Source: Aquitalea pelogenes
Lineage (GTDB): Bacteria > Pseudomonadota > Gammaproteobacteria > Burkholderiales > Chromobacteriaceae
NCBI RefSeq assembly: GCF_001515305.1
Contig: NZ_LNQV01000009.1
Coordinates: forward strand, 1 to 64,000
DNA length: 64,000 nt
Direction: 5' to 3'
Both the position numbers and the translations under genes were made by a program. The notes under the pieces are model-generated. The model did not search any database and was not told where the DNA came from. It was given only the letters and a program-made list of their open reading frames with translations. Shown piece after piece: positions 61,764 through 64,000 of the stretch (the stretch's first letter is position 1; each line of letters begins with the position of its first letter).

Positions 61764-63431
61764 ATGGCTCAATACGTAATGTCCATGCTCCGCGTGAGCA
61801 AAGTGGTGCCGCCCAAGCGCCAGATCATCAAGGACATCTCCCTGTCCTTCTTCCCCGGTGCCAAAATCGGCCTGCTGGGCCTGAACGGTTCCGGCAAATC
61901 CACCGTGCTGCGCATCATGGCCAATGTGGACAAGGAATACGACGGCGAAGTACAGCATCTGCCTGGCGTGAAAATCGGCTATCTGCCGCAGGAGCCGCAG
62001 CTGGACCCGGAGAAGACCGTGCGCGAAGAAGTGGAAAGCGGCATGGGCGACGTGATGGGTGCGCAAAAGCGACTGGAAGAAGTGTATGCCGCCTATGCCG
62101 ACCCGGATGCCGACTTCGACGCGCTGGCCGAAGAACAGGCCAAGCTGGAAGCCATCATCTCTGCCGGTGCCGGCGACAATGTACAACTGCAACTGGAACT
62201 GGCTGCCGACGCGCTGCGCCTGCCGCCGTGGGATGCCAAGATCGGCCCGCTGTCCGGTGGTGAAAAACGCCGCGTCGCCTTGTGCAAGCTGCTGCTGTCC
62301 AAGCCGGACATGCTGCTGCTGGACGAACCCACCAACCACCTGGACGCCGAATCGGTAGAGTGGCTGGAACAATTCCTGGTGCGTTTCCCCGGTACCGTAG
62401 TGGCCGTTACCCACGACCGCTACTTCCTCGACAACGCCGCCGAATGGATTCTGGAACTGGACCGTGGCGAAGGCATTCCGTGGAAAGGCAACTATTCCAG
62501 CTGGCTGGAGCAGAAGGAAGAACGCCTGGAGAAGGAAGCCAAGAGCGAAGGCGCCCGCATGAAGGCGATGAAGCAGGAACTGGAATGGGTACGCCAGAAC
62601 CCCAAGGGCCGCCAGGCCAAGTCCAAGGCGCGTATCGCCCGCTTTGAAGAACTGTCCAGCTACGAAACCCAGAAGCGTAACGAAACCCAGGAAATCTTCA
62701 TCCCGGTGGCCGAGCGCCTGGGGAACGAAGTCATCGAATTCGATGGCGTATCCAAAGGCTTTGGCGACCGCCTGCTGATCGACAACCTGTCGTTCAAGGC
62801 ACCGGCTGGTGCCATCGTCGGCATCATCGGCCCCAACGGCGCGGGTAAATCCACCCTGTTCAAGATGATTGCCGGCAAGGAACAGCCGGACAGCGGTACG
62901 GTGAAAATCGGCCAGACCGTGCAGATGGCCTTTGTCGAACAAAGCCGCGAAGGCCTGGAAGACGACAAGACCGTATTTGACGACGTATCTGGCGGTGCCG
63001 ACCTGCTGACCGTGGGCCGTTTTGAAATGTCCAGCCGCGCCTATCTGGGCCGCTTCAACTTCAAGGGTGCCGACCAGCAGAAGAAGGTAGGCATGCTGTC
63101 CGGTGGTGAGCGTGGCCGTCTGCATCTGGCCAAGACCCTGCTCAAGGGCGGCAACGTATTGCTGCTGGACGAACCGTCCAACGACCTTGACGTGGAAACC
63201 CTGCGTGCGCTAGAAGATGCGCTGCTGGAATTCGCCGGCACCGTGTTCGTGATTTCCCACGACCGCTGGTTCCTCGACCGTATCGCCACCCACATCCTGG
63301 CAGCGGAAGGCGAATCGCAATGGACCTTCTTCGACGGCAACTATCAGGAATACGAAGCCGACAAGAAAAAACGACTGGGCGAAGAAGGTGCCAAGCCCAA
63401 GCGTATCCGCTACAAGCCGATTACCCGCTGA
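61764..63431 (+). CDS. ettA: EttA, ABC-F translational throttle protein
   Basis: A 555-residue ABC-F ATPase, the same length as E. coli EttA. Two ABC domains carry Walker A motifs GLNGSGKST (about 39) and GPNGAGKST (about 357), signatures LSGGEKRRVALC and LSGGERGRLHLA, and Walker B LLLLDEPTNHLDAE and LLLDEPSNDLDVE. The arm and linker (about 95-145 and 245-300, Lys/Glu-rich) are present. It binds the ribosomal E site and gates entry into elongation according to energy status. Confidence 0.97.
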   Translation: MAQYVMSMLRVSKVVPPKRQIIKDISLSFFPGAKIGLLGLNGSGKSTVLRIMANVDKEYDGEVQHLPGVKIGYLPQEPQLDPEKTVREEVESGMGDVMGAQKRLEEVYAAYADPDADFDALAEEQAKLEAIISAGAGDNVQLQLELAADALRLPPWDAKIGPLSGGEKRRVALCKLLLSKPDMLLLDEPTNHLDAESVEWLEQFLVRFPGTVVAVTHDRYFLDNAAEWILELDRGEGIPWKGNYSSWLEQKEERLEKEAKSEGARMKAMKQELEWVRQNPKGRQAKSKARIARFEELSSYETQKRNETQEIFIPVAERLGNEVIEFDGVSKGFGDRLLIDNLSFKAPAGAIVGIIGPNGAGKSTLFKMIAGKEQPDSGTVKIGQTVQMAFVEQSREGLEDDKTVFDDVSGGADLLTVGRFEMSSRAYLGRFNFKGADQQKKVGMLSGGERGRLHLAKTLLKGGNVLLLDEPSNDLDVETLRALEDALLEFAGTVFVISHDRWFLDRIATHILAAEGESQWTFFDGNYQEYEADKKKRLGEEGAKPKRIRYKPITR

Positions 63432-63443
63432 TCGGCCAGTCAC

Positions 63444-63472
63444 AAAAAAACCCCGCCTTGGCGGGGTTTTTC
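63444..63472. terminator. Bidirectional terminator between ettA and the CDGSH gene
   Basis: AAAACCCCGC-CTTG-GCGGGGTTTT with A and T runs, between convergent genes. Confidence 0.88.
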
Positions 63473-63489
63473 TTTACGGTATCAACGGT

Positions 63490-63735
63490 TCAGGACAACT
63501 GGCTGTGCGAACCATCGCACAAGGGCTGACCTTCGCTCAGCTTGCAGCCACAGAAGTACACCAGGCCGCTTTTGTCCGCCACATACTCGACCGGACTGAA
63601 ACAGGAACCGGCATGACTGCCATCACAAAACGGCTGCTTTTCACTCTGCCCGCAAGCGCACCACCAATAATGCTTGCCGGCCTCCACTTCAACTGCATAG
63701 GGAAAACTCTGCGGTGAAAACGGTTGATCAGCCAT
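63490..63735 (-). CDS. Double CDGSH iron-sulfur domain protein
   Basis: An 81-residue protein with two CDGSH motifs (CACGQSEKQPFCDGSH and CGCKLSEGQPLCDGSH), each expected to bind a 2Fe-2S cluster through three Cys and one His. Small bacterial mitoNEET-like protein; a redox or cluster-transfer role is only inferred. The start at 63735 is supported by AAGGAG upstream. Confidence 0.92.
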   Translation of the reverse strand: MADQPFSPQSFPYAVEVEAGKHYWWCACGQSEKQPFCDGSHAGSCFSPVEYVADKSGLVYFCGCKLSEGQPLCDGSHSQLS

Positions 63736-63833
63736 GCGACACTCCTTGCAGAACCACACCCGGGCTTTCAGCTTAGAAGACCACTGCCCGCTGCGCCAGC
63801 CTGCCTCATGCAGGCAATCAGGGAAATGTTAAA

Positions 63834-64000
63834 ATGCAAGGCATGCGCTACCTCGTTTGCCTGTCCTTCCTGCTGCTGGCAGCCTGCAGCACCCTGCCCG
63901 ACACCTCGCCCGCCCCGGCAGGGTATTACCGTGTACGCCCCGGGGATACCTTGTACCGCATTGCGCTCAATCATCATCAAAGCGTGAACGCACTGGTGGC
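63834..64000 (+). CDS. LysM-domain lipoprotein (C-terminus outside window)
   Basis: Only the first 55 codons are present. A short signal peptide ends in the lipobox LLAAC (Cys18), followed by a Pro-rich linker and the start of a LysM peptidoglycan-binding domain (YYRVRPGDTLYRIALNHHQSVNALV). It could be an NlpD/amidase-activator-type lipoprotein, but the C-terminal domain needed to tell is missing. A nearby in-frame ATG at 63843 is an alternative start. Confidence 0.8.
   Translation, partial: MQGMRYLVCLSFLLLAACSTLPDTSPAPAGYYRVRPGDTLYRIALNHHQSVNALV

Overview
The window is about 60% G+C, gene-dense bacterial chromosome. Gene order points to a betaproteobacterium of the order Neisseriales, most likely Chromobacteriaceae (Chromobacterium, Aquitalea or Vogesella type). 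The support is kdsD-kdsC-lptC-lptA-lptB-rpoN-hpf-ptsN-hprK-rapZ in one run, HPr kinase present, exbB-exbD-lpxK-trm112-kdsB-adk in one run, and DUF3138 and YggX proteins. This assignment comes from gene content and memory of the families, not from a search. I see no insertion sequence, prophage or CRISPR array.

Layout. 1-4.8 kb (minus): a DUF4337 membrane protein, then the overlapping chain hflK - hflC - NRAMP-like transporter - TerC (cut by the window edge). 5.0 kb: one tRNA-Gly(CCC). 5.25-12.0 kb: two divergent arms around a 66-base spacer. The left arm is DUF350 - SPFH/SHOCT - DUF4178 - AdoMet decarboxylase. The right arm is a membrane-anchored aminopropyltransferase and a Tat-exported FAD lipoprotein. 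This is the most interesting block: a membrane-associated polyamine-modification system. 12-15 kb: divergent LysR/MFS pair and a DUF3237 protein. 15-20.3 kb (minus): LuxR-type regulator - YtcJ amidohydrolase - PotF-like binding protein - DUF3138 porin. 20.5-24.6 kb: an amidase, then a LysR regulator divergent from agmatine deiminase. 24.9-29 kb: a SulP transporter and an AsmA protein.

29-41 kb is conserved core: Kef antiporter (minus), then KDO synthesis and LPS export (kdsD, kdsC, lptC, lptA, lptB), rpoN, hpf, ptsN, hprK, rapZ, ubiX and nnrD. 41-45.4 kb: an EamA transporter and a histidine kinase/HD-GYP pair. 45.4-50 kb (minus): exbB-exbD-lpxK-trm112-kdsB-adk, with trhA downstream. 50-64 kb (mostly plus): xseA, a DUF4442 protein, an ArsR repressor, gpmI-envC-ctpA, argA, yggX, ppk, a DUF456 protein, ettA, a CDGSH protein and the start of a LysM lipoprotein.

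Two themes connect the accessory part. Polyamines recur (speD, membrane SpeE-like enzyme, amine-oxidase-like flavoprotein, PotF, AguA), and so do membrane-organising SPFH proteins (HflK, HflC, SPFH-SHOCT) next to metal transporters. Three conserved genes (hflC, hpf, DUF456) each lack exactly one base, apparently a G. That pattern looks more like sequence error than true gene loss and should be settled from reads.
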